Positions 22,657 to 31,268 of a stretch of 52,540 nt of DNA are shown in pieces (position 1 is the stretch's first letter; each line of letters opens with the position of its first letter). Location of the stretch: NCBI GenBank assembly GCA_028279765.1, contig JANQND010000006.1, positions 1-52,540 on the forward strand, written 5' to 3'. The notes below the pieces were generated by a model. That model was not told where the DNA came from, did not search any database, and saw only the letters and a list, made by a program, of their open reading frames with translations. A program made the translations under genes and the position numbers. This DNA comes from Candidatus Nanoarchaeia archaeon (GTDB lineage: Archaea > Nanobdellota > Nanobdellia > Woesearchaeales > WJIZ01).

Positions 22657-23253
22657 TCACGCTGCCTGCTCAAGAATATTGCATAAAACCTGTTTTTCAT
22701 ACTCTCCTGAGGGATGGATAGCGGAGATGTATTTTTTGTTGACTCCAGATGGAATCAAGAACTCGAGTTCTTCTCCTTTGTTATTTACCTTGAAATCATC
22801 TAGCATTGTTGTAGATAAAGTAAGAAGACATCCCTTACGCGAGTCATACCCTTCTTTAACCAAATTTATAACATCGCTTTCCAATATTCCTGCATCGCTA
22901 GACAGGCTCATAAATTCCTGAAAGATTTGCCTGTAAGTTCCGAATCTAAAAGCCTGCAATTTTTCATCGACAAGGCTTTGAGCAGCAACCAGATGCATGT
23001 GCGAGGGGATTTCAAATGGTAGCATCTCTTCTAAATAATGTCTAACGCCGATTTGATTTGCATACCAAAGAGCGTCTGTAACACCATAATCTAAGGGTAT
23101 TATGCTAAATTTTCCTTGTCTCAATCCACTATCTGGAAGAGTACCTTCCTGAGCTAAGAACTTAACTGCTTCAATGGACGTACCATGGTATCCAAGAATA
23201 TCATCTACATGAATCAAACTATTCTCATCTTTAATGAGGTTTCCTATGGACAT
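22657..23253 (-). CDS. Possible ADP-ribosyltransferase-fold protein
   Basis: The 198-residue protein has an early GYHGTSIEAVKFLAQEG segment, which resembles the H-G-T/S strand and helix of the H-Y-E class of ADP-ribosyltransferases and related folds. It then has an aromatic strand (DYGVTDALWYANQIG) and a late GEELEFLIPSGVNKKYISAI, where the Glu and the following strand match the third catalytic site. The pattern is suggestive only. It has no signal peptide and no visible antitoxin or target partner; it lies between the quinone reductase and lspA on the same strand. Confidence 0.42.
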   Translation of the reverse strand: MSIGNLIKDENSLIHVDDILGYHGTSIEAVKFLAQEGTLPDSGLRQGKFSIIPLDYGVTDALWYANQIGVRHYLEEMLPFEIPSHMHLVAAQSLVDEKLQAFRFGTYRQIFQEFMSLSSDAGILESDVINLVKEGYDSRKGCLLTLSTTMLDDFKVNNKGEELEFLIPSGVNKKYISAIHPSGEYEKQVLCNILEQAA

Positions 23254-23289
23254 GCAAATAAGAATAGATCCAGGCTTAAAAAGCTTGTC

Positions 23290-23727
23290 TCATTCCTTCC
23301 ACAGCACAATAACTAACCACACTACCGCAATGGTGATTGCAGAATCAGCAATATTGAATACGGGCCAGAAGCCAAGATCAATGAAATCAATGACATAGCC
23401 ATGGATAATTCTGTCTATGAGATTTCCGATTAACCCCCCAATGAGCAGGCCCATAGGGATAATGACCTTATTTTTAGCTGGAATTTTCTTCCATTTGTAT
23501 ATAATTGCACCAAGTACAAGGAAAGAAAAAATGATGAAAAACAATCGCTGTCCCTGTAGGATGCCAAAGCCGGCTCCTTTATTGTAGACTAAGGTGAGCT
23601 TGAGAATATTTGGAATGAGAGTGATGCTCGTTTTTTTTAGTATCTCTTCAAGAGCGTACTTGGAAATTTGATCGAGAACAACAATGATTGCCCCAATAAT
23701 GAGGATATTTTTGTTATGAATCTTCAT
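23290..23727 (-). CDS. lspA: Lipoprotein signal peptidase II
   Basis: The 145-residue membrane protein has four spans and the LspA signatures: VLDQISKYALEE near residue 18, NKGAGFGILQGQR, and the two catalytic aspartates in GNLIDRIIHGYVIDFID and FNIADSAITIAV. LspA removes the signal peptide of prolipoproteins at the lipid-modified Cys. It is a bacterial enzyme that archaea normally lack. Several predicted lipoproteins in this window share the L-I-G-C lipobox. It follows the possible ADP-ribosyltransferase gene by position but is upstream of it on the minus strand, and lies after two envelope-like genes. Confidence 0.93.
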   Translation of the reverse strand: MKIHNKNILIIGAIIVVLDQISKYALEEILKKTSITLIPNILKLTLVYNKGAGFGILQGQRLFFIIFSFLVLGAIIYKWKKIPAKNKVIIPMGLLIGGLIGNLIDRIIHGYVIDFIDLGFWPVFNIADSAITIAVVWLVIVLWKE

Positions 23728-23758
23728 AAAACAATTAAGAATTCGCTCTTAATAAACC

Positions 23759-24229
23759 TTACCATCGCTGATTTTTCTTCTCGTCGTAGGTGTAGCGCTC
23801 CAGGTTTGCCATACGCTGATTGAGCGCGTCCATAGTGGCTTTGATGGCATCAAGTTTAGCAGCAATTATTTCCAGTTCGTGGCTGGAGCTGCCTGGTGTT
23901 ACTTCCTGAAACTGAGGAGTGGATGGGGGTGCAGAAGAGAATCCAGGAGGTGCCTGTCGCATTTGCTGGCCGAGACTCATGTTCATTTGATCTCTTGCCT
24001 GCGAATCCTGAACCCCACGAAAATTGCTTGGATCTGGCATGCCTTGAGAGGGAGGAAGACCCAGGGGGTCACTTCCCATAGATGGAGGTTGAGAGAGATC
24101 CTGGCCCAGGCCTTGCTGCATGCCTAAATCTCCTCCTAGCCCTTTTCCGGGGTCCATGCCAAAATCACCGCCTCCAAAATCATCCAGGCTGTCCTTCTTC
24201 CAGAATGCTAACTTATCCAAAAAACCCAT
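23759..24229 (-). CDS. Low-complexity protein with C-terminal coiled coil
   Basis: The 156-residue protein starts MGFLDKLAFWKKDS, followed by a long Gly/Pro/Gln/Met-rich stretch (residues about 18-110, disordered). It ends in a helix with heptad spacing (ELEIIAAKLDAIKATMDALNQ and beyond). This form, with a short amphipathic start and an unstructured middle, is common in small-genome archaea, and the start may touch the membrane. It is six bases downstream of the membrane gene at 24236-24922 and upstream of lspA, probably in one unit. Confidence 0.6.
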   Translation of the reverse strand: MGFLDKLAFWKKDSLDDFGGGDFGMDPGKGLGGDLGMQQGLGQDLSQPPSMGSDPLGLPPSQGMPDPSNFRGVQDSQARDQMNMSLGQQMRQAPPGFSSAPPSTPQFQEVTPGSSSHELEIIAAKLDAIKATMDALNQRMANLERYTYDEKKNQRW

Positions 24230-24235
24230 CTCTAT

Positions 24236-24922
24236 TCATTCCTCTTTTTTTGACTCTAATGAATCCACTACTCTTTCCTTGAGTTTATTAATCTTTTCCT
24301 CAACCCAGGAGAGCGGGACTACTTTTGTGAATTGAAAGAATACTGTTTCAGGCTCTACTTCAATATTTCCTTCTTTATATTGTGTGAAGAAAAATAATGG
24401 TGACCGTGATATTTTTAATTCTGTCTCGTACAGGTAAGCAAAGAGTGCATCTGTTATAGGTAAGTCGTCTTCTAAGTCTACTTCTAACTCTAAATCTTCA
24501 TAGGTGATGGAAGAAATCTGCTTTCCATCCTCATAGAATGTTCTTAGCTTCTCACTACTTACTTCTTTGTTATTAATTTCCACAGATTCTATTTCTCTGA
24601 ATACAGATGTCTTGAAGCGATACAATGTTGTGCCTTTGGTTCCCTCATACTCTTCAAGATTAATTGCTGAGATAGCCTGCCCAACTTTCAGACTTGACAG
24701 CACCGTGCTGCCGTCTACTAAAACAATGATGGTTTCCTCACGATCTATGCTTTCTTTGATGCTTGAGAAATCTTTGTTTATGTTTCCATTAGTGACAAAG
24801 AAAAGAACAGCAAAAATAACGGCACAGATAATTGCGATTTTCATGAGTTTTTTGAGTATGAAGAATACCGCAAAGACTATCAGAACTGCAAGTATAATGG
24901 TTATTATTAATAAGCTGTTCAC
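24236..24922 (-). CDS. Membrane protein, 228 aa
   Basis: The product starts at a GTG (24922) preceded by AAAGGTGAT. It has two N-terminal spans (LIITIILAVLIVFAVFFIL and IAIICAVIFAVLFFV) and a larger mixed alpha/beta domain (residues about 55-228), which includes VLVDGSTVLSSLKVGQAI and ends in a charged helix. The outer or inner location of that domain is not clear. It heads an envelope-related unit that continues with the low-complexity protein and lspA. No family recognised. Confidence 0.6.
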   Translation of the reverse strand: MNSLLIITIILAVLIVFAVFFILKKLMKIAIICAVIFAVLFFVTNGNINKDFSSIKESIDREETIIVLVDGSTVLSSLKVGQAISAINLEEYEGTKGTTLYRFKTSVFREIESVEINNKEVSSEKLRTFYEDGKQISSITYEDLELEVDLEDDLPITDALFAYLYETELKISRSPLFFFTQYKEGNIEVEPETVFFQFTKVVPLSWVEEKINKLKERVVDSLESKKEE

Positions 24923-24997
24923 TCTATCACCTTTGCTTACTGCGTTCTGAAGATTTAATAAATGTTTTGGAATGGAAAGTAATTTTTACTGCGTCGC

Positions 24998-25116
24998 TCT
25001 TAGCGCCTACAAACTGCCCGTGAGTATTCCCTAAGGTGCTGCGTTCCCGGATGGAGCAACCCCTCGCGACGCACTTCACGGTAAGCAGAAAGCAGTTTGC
25101 CTTGATGACGCTAAGA
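24998..25116. ncRNA. Structured segment, possible novel RNA or regulatory palindrome
   Basis: Between two divergent promoters lies a segment that folds into one long rod. Three nested perfect helices are TCTTAGCG (24998-25005) with CGCTAAGA (25109-25116), CAAACTGC (25010-25017) with GCAGTTTG (25092-25099), and CCGTGA (25018-25023) with TCACGG (25076-25081). The tip has further pairings (TGCT/AGCA or TGCGT/ACGCA). Either strand could be transcribed: TATA-like sequences occur at 24953-24963 and 25134-25143. It is not a tRNA and does not match SRP RNA, 5S rRNA or RNase P RNA by eye. The GC-rich content contrasts with its flanks. Confidence 0.5.
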
Positions 25117-25164
25117 ATGGCCTAATTGGAAAGATTTAAGTATGATAGGGATATATGGACGTGT

Positions 25165-25356
25165 ATGGCAAAACAAAAAAAACTAACGAAAAGCAAGGAT
25201 AGAAAGATCTCTGGTGTTTGTGGTGGAATTGCAGAATATTTTGACGTCGATCCTACTATTATTCGAATTGCCTGGATTGTTCTTACGCTGTTTACCGGAG
25301 TAGTTGTCGGAATTGTCGCCTACATCATCTGTGCGCTCGTCATGCCTGATGCATGA
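25165..25356 (+). CDS. PspC-domain protein
   Basis: The 63-residue protein is a single PspC domain: KDRKISGVCGGIAEYFDVDPTIIRIAW followed, in two parts, by a hydrophobic span (TGVVVGIVAYIICALVM). The domain is found in membrane-stress proteins. The ATG at 25165 lies 27 bases after a TATA box (ATTTAAGTAT, 25134-25143), so the mRNA is probably leaderless. The 3' end overlaps the convergent glycosylase gene by 17 bases. Confidence 0.85.
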   Translation: MAKQKKLTKSKDRKISGVCGGIAEYFDVDPTIIRIAWIVLTLFTGVVVGIVAYIICALVMPDA

Positions 25357-26023
25357 GTGTGTCTTCATAAGGCTTTTTACTGTAGCACCTTTTTGCATGC
25401 TCAACGAGTAGCGCATGGAACTCCTGGTATATTTTCCAGTCTTTTTTGATATTCTTTTCGACTACTTGCTTCATTTCTTCATAGGCACTCTTTTCCGTGC
25501 AGAGTTTTAGGTGTGTGAAGATTCTTTTCGTATACGCATCGACTACGAATGTTGGCACTTTGTAGGCATATAACAATATCGAGTCTGCTGTTTCGGGTCC
25601 AACCCCCCATACTTCTAATAGTTGATTTCTTGTAGGAGTTTTACCTTGTAATGAAAGAAAAAACTCAGTAAATTCCCTGAGCTTTCTTGCTTTCTGATTG
25701 AAGTATCCTGATGGCTTGATGGCTTCTTTAAGTTCGTCCTCGTTTATTCCTAATAGTTTTTTTGGATCGAGGGCATTTGCTTTTTGCAGATTGAGTAGTG
25801 CTTTTTCGACATTCGTCCAGGCTGTGTTCTGGGTTAGGATTGCGCCGATGCAGATTTCGAATTGTTGGGTTTGACTTTTTGGAAAGGAATAGTCACCCGA
25901 GTGATAGCCTGTGACTGATCCCGTTTTAGTTGGGTTAGAGCCTTTGTGATTTAACAATGGCCACCAGCCTTGCGGGCCGTAGGCTCTGAGTAATTTTTGA
26001 TATAGGTCACGGATTTTGTTCAT
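25340..26023 (-). CDS. HhH-GPD DNA glycosylase (endonuclease III related)
   Basis: The 227-residue protein has the HhH-GPD fold: FEICIGAILTQNTAWTNVEKAL, the hairpin LLEVWGVGPETADSILLYA and the catalytic aspartate in PTFVVDAYTKRIF. The lyase lysine of bifunctional Nth (GxGxKTA) is replaced by Glu, so it is predicted to be a monofunctional glycosylase, like MagIII-type 3-methyladenine enzymes. The usual C-terminal iron-sulfur cysteines are reduced to one (EHAKRCYSKKP), so no cluster is expected. The start is MNKIRDLYQKLLRAYG, typical of the family. Confidence 0.88.
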   Translation of the reverse strand: MNKIRDLYQKLLRAYGPQGWWPLLNHKGSNPTKTGSVTGYHSGDYSFPKSQTQQFEICIGAILTQNTAWTNVEKALLNLQKANALDPKKLLGINEDELKEAIKPSGYFNQKARKLREFTEFFLSLQGKTPTRNQLLEVWGVGPETADSILLYAYKVPTFVVDAYTKRIFTHLKLCTEKSAYEEMKQVVEKNIKKDWKIYQEFHALLVEHAKRCYSKKPYEDTLMHQA

Positions 26024-26036
26024 GATATATTAGGAC

Positions 26037-26453
26037 CTACTTAATAGCAGAATCATTCACTGCGAGTATTCCTGGAATCAGAGGATATCTCGTTTTTTCC
26101 CAATCTTGGCCATAATGTACGCAAATGATGTTATTTAATTGAGTCATGACTTCTACGGTAAGTACCGCCTTGGACTTTCCTAACCCATATACATCATTAC
26201 TTTGATAGGAGTAGCTAGTGACACTTTGGCCAGCATATGGCATTAAATCATAACCTCCCTGCTCACAGGTAGAATGGATTAATGCCCATGGCAAATCACT
26301 GAAATTGGTTGGAAGGATCTCGTGATATATTTCTGGATGTCCTTTGACTGATATTCCTTTATTCTCTAATTCACTTCTGATATGGGAATCATCAACAGTC
26401 TGACACCCGATAAGAAAAAAACAGAACACAAACAAGATAATGTATCCTTTCAT
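26037..26453 (-). CDS. Lipoprotein, 138 aa
   Basis: The N-terminus (MKGYIILFVFCFFLIGC) is a lipoprotein signal with lipobox L-I-G-C; the mature chain would begin QTVDDSH. The rest is a small soluble domain with two cysteines (HSTCEQGGYDL, NIICVHYG) that could form a disulfide. I do not recognise the family. It lies 13 bases upstream of the DNA glycosylase gene on the same strand. A TATA-like ATTATATAAAG region follows just beyond 26470. Confidence 0.65.
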   Translation of the reverse strand: MKGYIILFVFCFFLIGCQTVDDSHIRSELENKGISVKGHPEIYHEILPTNFSDLPWALIHSTCEQGGYDLMPYAGQSVTSYSYQSNDVYGLGKSKAVLTVEVMTQLNNIICVHYGQDWEKTRYPLIPGILAVNDSAIK

Positions 26454-26498
26454 AAACCTACTCCAATATCCAGATTATATAAAGATTTTGCTCTATCT

Positions 26499-26530
26499 GG
26501 CTCTGTTGAAAATCTTCGTTAGCGCTTCGA
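26499..26530 (+). repeat. Fragment of the nested-palindrome element
   Basis: GGCTCTGTTGAAAATCT at 26499-26515 is identical to the right terminal repeat of the element at 47365-47635 read inward. The next 15 bases keep 11 identities, giving 28 of 32 overall against 47604-47635 (reverse complement). The last three codons and the stop of the DHFR-like gene lie inside this repeat. Confidence 0.65.
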
Positions 26531-27064
26531 ATATCTTCCTATAATAATCCCTTCCTGAACAGTGCACTCCTCTAAGTGCAATTCAACTTGTGGATTGTTC
26601 TTGAGGAATAAAGGTCTTCCTCCACCCAAAATCGTTGGAATAAATCCAATAATGTATTCGTCAATGACCTCTGCTTTGACAAATGGATCAATTACTATGC
26701 CTCCTCCAAATAGCCAGATACCTTTGCCTTTTTCTTTTTTGAGCTTAGTAATCTCTGAAACAATATCCCCATCAATGATCTCTACATTTTCTTCCTTATT
26801 TTTTAATTTTTTATGTGTAGCGACATACACTTTCTTGGATGAAAGCATTTCTTTTGAAACATCATAGCTCTCCTCATAGGCTTTTCTTCCCATTACTACC
26901 GTGTCTATTGTTTCAAGAAATTGCGGAAAACTGAACTGCTTCTTCGTGTCACGGGCTTTATCACCATCTCCTTTAATCCAGTCAAAGCCTCCCTCTTTAT
27001 CGGCGATGAAGCCATCTAAACTGATTGCCAGATTGAGGATTATTTTTCTTTTCACTTTTTTCAC
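26519..27064 (-). CDS. Dihydrofolate reductase/RibD C-terminal family protein
   Basis: The 181-residue protein shows the DHFR-like fold: IILNLAISLDGFIADKEGGFDWI, DTVVMGRKAYEESY, GIWLFGGGIVIDPF and PTILGGGRPLFL. It is like YyaP and RibD-C proteins, which reduce a pteridine- or pyrimidine-like substrate with NADPH; the exact substrate is not known. It overlaps the upstream methyltransferase gene by four bases. The 3' end, coding for the last residues SKR and the stop, is formed by a copy of a repeat found at 47604-47635. Confidence 0.82.
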   Translation of the reverse strand: MKKVKRKIILNLAISLDGFIADKEGGFDWIKGDGDKARDTKKQFSFPQFLETIDTVVMGRKAYEESYDVSKEMLSSKKVYVATHKKLKNKEENVEIIDGDIVSEITKLKKEKGKGIWLFGGGIVIDPFVKAEVIDEYIIGFIPTILGGGRPLFLKNNPQVELHLEECTVQEGIIIGRYSKR

Positions 27065-27636
27065 TCCTTCTCAATTATTTTTTGAACAACTATCATTCGA
27101 AACTGGTAATCCTTTTCTTCTCCTTCAATCGTGGGTACGTCTCTGATTACTATCTCATCCTTTAGCTCCCATTTTCCCGGAAAGGACCTCATCACTCCCA
27201 TAAAATGTTCAGAACTCAAATCATCAGGAAAGACAATACACAGAATGCCTTTTTTGGTTAGACAACCTGAATATTTTTCAAGAATATCTCTTTGCTGCTC
27301 TTTTCCAAATGAATGAAGAATCATATCGAATAGAATTATATCAAATTTCTGATCCAACCTAAGATCGGTCACGCTGGAGACAACACCCTTTATATCAAGC
27401 CCTTTTTCTTTGGCTTTGTTCATCATCTGGGCGATTCCTACTTCAGAGATGTCAACTGCAGTAACATCATATCCAATTGACGCAAGAAAGAGCGTATCCC
27501 TGCCTTGACCACAGCCTAAATCAAGAACTGATCCTTTAGGATGTTGTTTGAAATAATCCTGTAATTCTTTGTAGGGATGGCCGTACATCTCCTCTGTTTC
27601 ACTATACACTTCGTCAAATGATTGGCCGGCTTTCAT
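27061..27636 (-). CDS. Class I SAM methyltransferase (TehB-like)
   Basis: The 191-residue protein has motif I SVLDLGCGQGRDTLFLASIG near residue 36, motif II VTAVDISEVGIAQM and DIILFDMILHSF. This set resembles TehB and related small-molecule methyltransferases. The substrate is not known. The DHFR-like gene follows in a four-base overlap, so they are coupled. Confidence 0.85.
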   Translation of the reverse strand: MKAGQSFDEVYSETEEMYGHPYKELQDYFKQHPKGSVLDLGCGQGRDTLFLASIGYDVTAVDISEVGIAQMMNKAKEKGLDIKGVVSSVTDLRLDQKFDIILFDMILHSFGKEQQRDILEKYSGCLTKKGILCIVFPDDLSSEHFMGVMRSFPGKWELKDEIVIRDVPTIEGEEKDYQFRMIVVQKIIEKE

Positions 27637-27703
27637 GGTAGTGATTCCTTATTTCAGCAGTGATACTATAAAAAGAATGTGAAAAAAAAGTATAATAGAA
27701 GAA

Positions 27704-28081
27704 TTAAACAAGAACTGCGCTTACCGAACCCTGTTGACCGGGCCTGGAAGTAATTTTAGCCTTACCGAGTTCTGTTTCGATAACAGCCCCTTTGGTAAGA
27801 ATATTTCGCCTTATATAGTTGCGGTTTGCAGGGTTATCTACCACAGACTTGATTTTGACTACTTTGTGCTTCTTTGTCTTAGGATCAAGAATATTTGCGG
27901 TCTCTGAGCTCAATAGCCTCTGCTTTTGGTTTCCACCAATAACTCTTAAAGATCGCTTTCTGGTTCCTTCTAATTTGGTCAACGTAGGACCTGAGCCTAG
28001 CTCATTGAGTTTTTTTGAAAGCTTTGCAGTGTATCGTCCGCCAGTTGCTTTTCTGATTGATCGTTTCTGTGATATTGCCAT
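27704..28081 (-). CDS. rps8e: 30S ribosomal protein S8e
   Basis: The 125-residue protein matches archaeal S8e along its whole length: AISQKRSIRKATGGRYT at the start, GGNQKQRLLSSETANI in the middle, NPANRNYIRRNILTKGAVIETELG and RPGQQGSVSAVLV at the end. It binds the small subunit and has no bacterial counterpart. It stands alone here, with the methyltransferase 67 bases downstream. Confidence 0.96.
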   Translation of the reverse strand: MAISQKRSIRKATGGRYTAKLSKKLNELGSGPTLTKLEGTRKRSLRVIGGNQKQRLLSSETANILDPKTKKHKVVKIKSVVDNPANRNYIRRNILTKGAVIETELGKAKITSRPGQQGSVSAVLV

Positions 28082-28207
28082 ACGTCTGAGAAATAATAGG
28101 GCATTTAAAAAGGTATCGGAATGGATTTCGCTCCATTTTGCAGTAGTGCTGCTGAGTATTCTCTCGTGCGATGTCTTTTATGCATTGAAGGCGCAAAATC
28201 TCATCCT

Positions 28208-28423
28208 TTAGGTTGAGGTTGTAGCGCCTTGCGGCATGCTCGAAAACCTTGTTTTCAGCACAGGAAAATCTTCGATTTTTCGTGCAATTGAGCTATGCTC
28301 CATTTGCATCCTGGAAACTTGTAAAGTTTCTATGATGTCAGGATAAACTCCTAGGATTCCTTGGAGTCTTACGGGTTCTTCTTCACTGAGTTTAACTTGA
28401 GAATTTAACGAAGTCCCTATCAA
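28208..28423 (-). CDS. Possible small gene, 71 aa
   Basis: A frame of 71 codons starts at a TTG at 28423 and gives a protein-like text (LSEEEPVRLQGILGVYPDII, SSIARKIEDFPVLKTRFSS). No ATG start, TATA box or ribosome site supports it, and its start sits in the loop of a strong palindrome (28401-28444). It may be a remnant of a larger gene or no gene at all. Confidence 0.3.
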   Translation of the reverse strand: MIGTSLNSQVKLSEEEPVRLQGILGVYPDIIETLQVSRMQMEHSSIARKIEDFPVLKTRFSSMPQGATTST

Positions 28424-28444
28424 CGGGACTGAACCGTTAAATTC
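28401..28444. repeat. Strong two-step palindrome
   Basis: Arms GAATTTAACG (28401-28410) and CGTTAAATTC (28435-28444) are perfect. Inside them, AGTCCC (28412-28417) pairs with GGGACT (28425-28430) around a seven-base loop. No T-run follows, so it is not an obvious terminator. Nearby, CTTTTCG and CGAAAAG (about 28455-28496) form a second imperfect repeat. Confidence 0.6.
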
Positions 28445-28557
28445 TTGTTATGCGCTTTTCGAATTGCACAGTTCTCGAAAATTTCGTTCCGAAAAGTTGA
28501 AAGAAAGACCCACATCACAAAAAGACTTTTATATAAGCTTAATTTATTATTGATAAA

Positions 28558-28827
28558 ATGGTTATGCAACTCTTTAATGATTCAGTAAAGATAAAAGAAA
28601 TCAAATTAGAAGATAACATAGTCAGATTCGTTATCGACGAGGAAGTAGGTGGATTCATCTTCAAACAGCATAAATTAACTACTTTAGATATACCTGTTAA
28701 TCTAGTAGATCCGCAATTGAAGAAATATTTAGCAAAGTCAAACTCTCATGTTAAATTTGCTCAACCAATAGAATTAGCCCTTATTGGCTATACCTCCCAA
28801 ATGAATGAAACTTTGCGTGCACAGTAA
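28558..28827 (+). CDS. Hypothetical protein, 89 aa
   Basis: A small soluble protein of mainly beta character (KIKEIKLEDNIVRFVIDEEV, FIFKQHKLTTLDIPVNLVD), ending in a short helix. It has no cysteines, signal peptide or membrane span. The ATG lies 26 bases after TTTTATATAAG (28527-28537), so the mRNA is leaderless; an ATG two codons in is also possible. No family recognised. Confidence 0.6.
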   Translation: MVMQLFNDSVKIKEIKLEDNIVRFVIDEEVGGFIFKQHKLTTLDIPVNLVDPQLKKYLAKSNSHVKFAQPIELALIGYTSQMNETLRAQ

Positions 28828-28995
28828 ATTAAGGGACCTTTCTTTCAATTGTATCTAACAACTATGAATATTCGTTTAATAGATTAATACGGGATGAAAA
28901 GCGAATTTATTTACTCATGTAGCCAATAAAAATATAAAAAACCTGACCGATCTATTATAACATCAAAGACTAACTCTTAATACCTCTATTTTTAG

Positions 28996-30375
<1,380 letters not shown>

Positions 30376-30422
30376 TTTTTTTATCAAAAACCTTTATATA
30401 TTTGCTCGGTTTGTTTTTTTGT

Positions 30423-31268
30423 ATGATACTTCTTGACGGAAAGGAACTGGCAAAAAAGATTCGCACTGAAATTAAAGAAAAAGTAGCGAAACTTGATCCA
30501 AAGCCCGGCCTTGCAGTGGTTCTTGTGGGCAACAACCCTGCCTCCGAGGTGTATGTGGGCGGCAAAGTCAAAGCTTGCGATGAAGTAGGTTTTGTTTCTA
30601 AAAAAATACTTTTTGATGAAACCGTCGAACAGGCTGACCTTATGCGGGCTATTGATGATCTGAATCAGGATAAAGAGATTCACGGTTTTATTGTTCAGTT
30701 GCCCTTGCCGGACCACATCAATGAGGATTTAATCATTGACGGAATTCTGCCGCATAAGGATGCTGATGGGTTCTCCCCGGTAAATCTTGGCAATATGCTC
30801 ATGCATAAAAATACCATATTACCAGCAACACCCAAGGGGATCATACGTCTGCTTGAGGAATATGAAATCGGGCTGGAAGGAAAGCATGCCGTGGTTGTAG
30901 GCAGGAGCAATATTGTTGGCAAGCCTATAGCATTGCTGCTGCAGCAAAAAAATGCTACAGTAACGATGTGCCATTCGAAAACAAAGGACCTAAAAAAAGT
31001 TACCAAAGAAGCCGACATTCTTATCTGTGCGGCAGGCAAGGCGCATATGATAACCAAAGACATGGTCAAGCGCGGTGCGGTTGTGGTTGATGTTGGGATG
31101 AATAAGCTTGAGGACGGAATGCTCGTTGGTGATGTTGATTTTGAGCATGTGAGTAAAATTGCCTCACATATTACTCCTGTTCCGGGAGGGGTTGGCCCGA
31201 TGACTATTGCGATGCTTATAGAGAATACGATAGAGTGCTACGAGCTGGCCAAAGGCTTTAAGCATTAA
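30423..31268 (+). CDS. folD: Methylenetetrahydrofolate dehydrogenase/cyclohydrolase
   Basis: The 281-residue bifunctional enzyme converts methylene-THF to formyl-THF, feeding PurN and PurH. The active-site Tyr/Lys pair is in SEVYVGGKVKACDEVG; other motifs are VQLPLPDHINED, the NADP-binding GRSNIVGKPIALLL and the C-terminal TPVPGGVGPMT. The ATG at 30423 is 26 bases after TTTATATAT (30393-30401), implying a leaderless mRNA. The frame extends upstream into purA but that part is not FolD-like. The 3' end overlaps the convergent methyltransferase gene by four bases. Confidence 0.96.
   Translation: MILLDGKELAKKIRTEIKEKVAKLDPKPGLAVVLVGNNPASEVYVGGKVKACDEVGFVSKKILFDETVEQADLMRAIDDLNQDKEIHGFIVQLPLPDHINEDLIIDGILPHKDADGFSPVNLGNMLMHKNTILPATPKGIIRLLEEYEIGLEGKHAVVVGRSNIVGKPIALLLQQKNATVTMCHSKTKDLKKVTKEADILICAAGKAHMITKDMVKRGAVVVDVGMNKLEDGMLVGDVDFEHVSKIASHITPVPGGVGPMTIAMLIENTIECYELAKGFKH

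Noticed and set aside
24998-25116. Identity of the structured segment as 5S rRNA, SRP RNA or an attC site
   Set aside because: Some bases recall 5S loop C (CCATCCGGGAAC on the minus strand), but the helices are all nested as one rod, unlike 5S. The SRP motif GGAAG with AGCAG is not present in proper form, and attC core sites are absent.
28002-28196. Small minus-strand frame across the S8e start
   Set aside because: It overlaps the well-supported S8e start in another frame with no ribosome site of its own.
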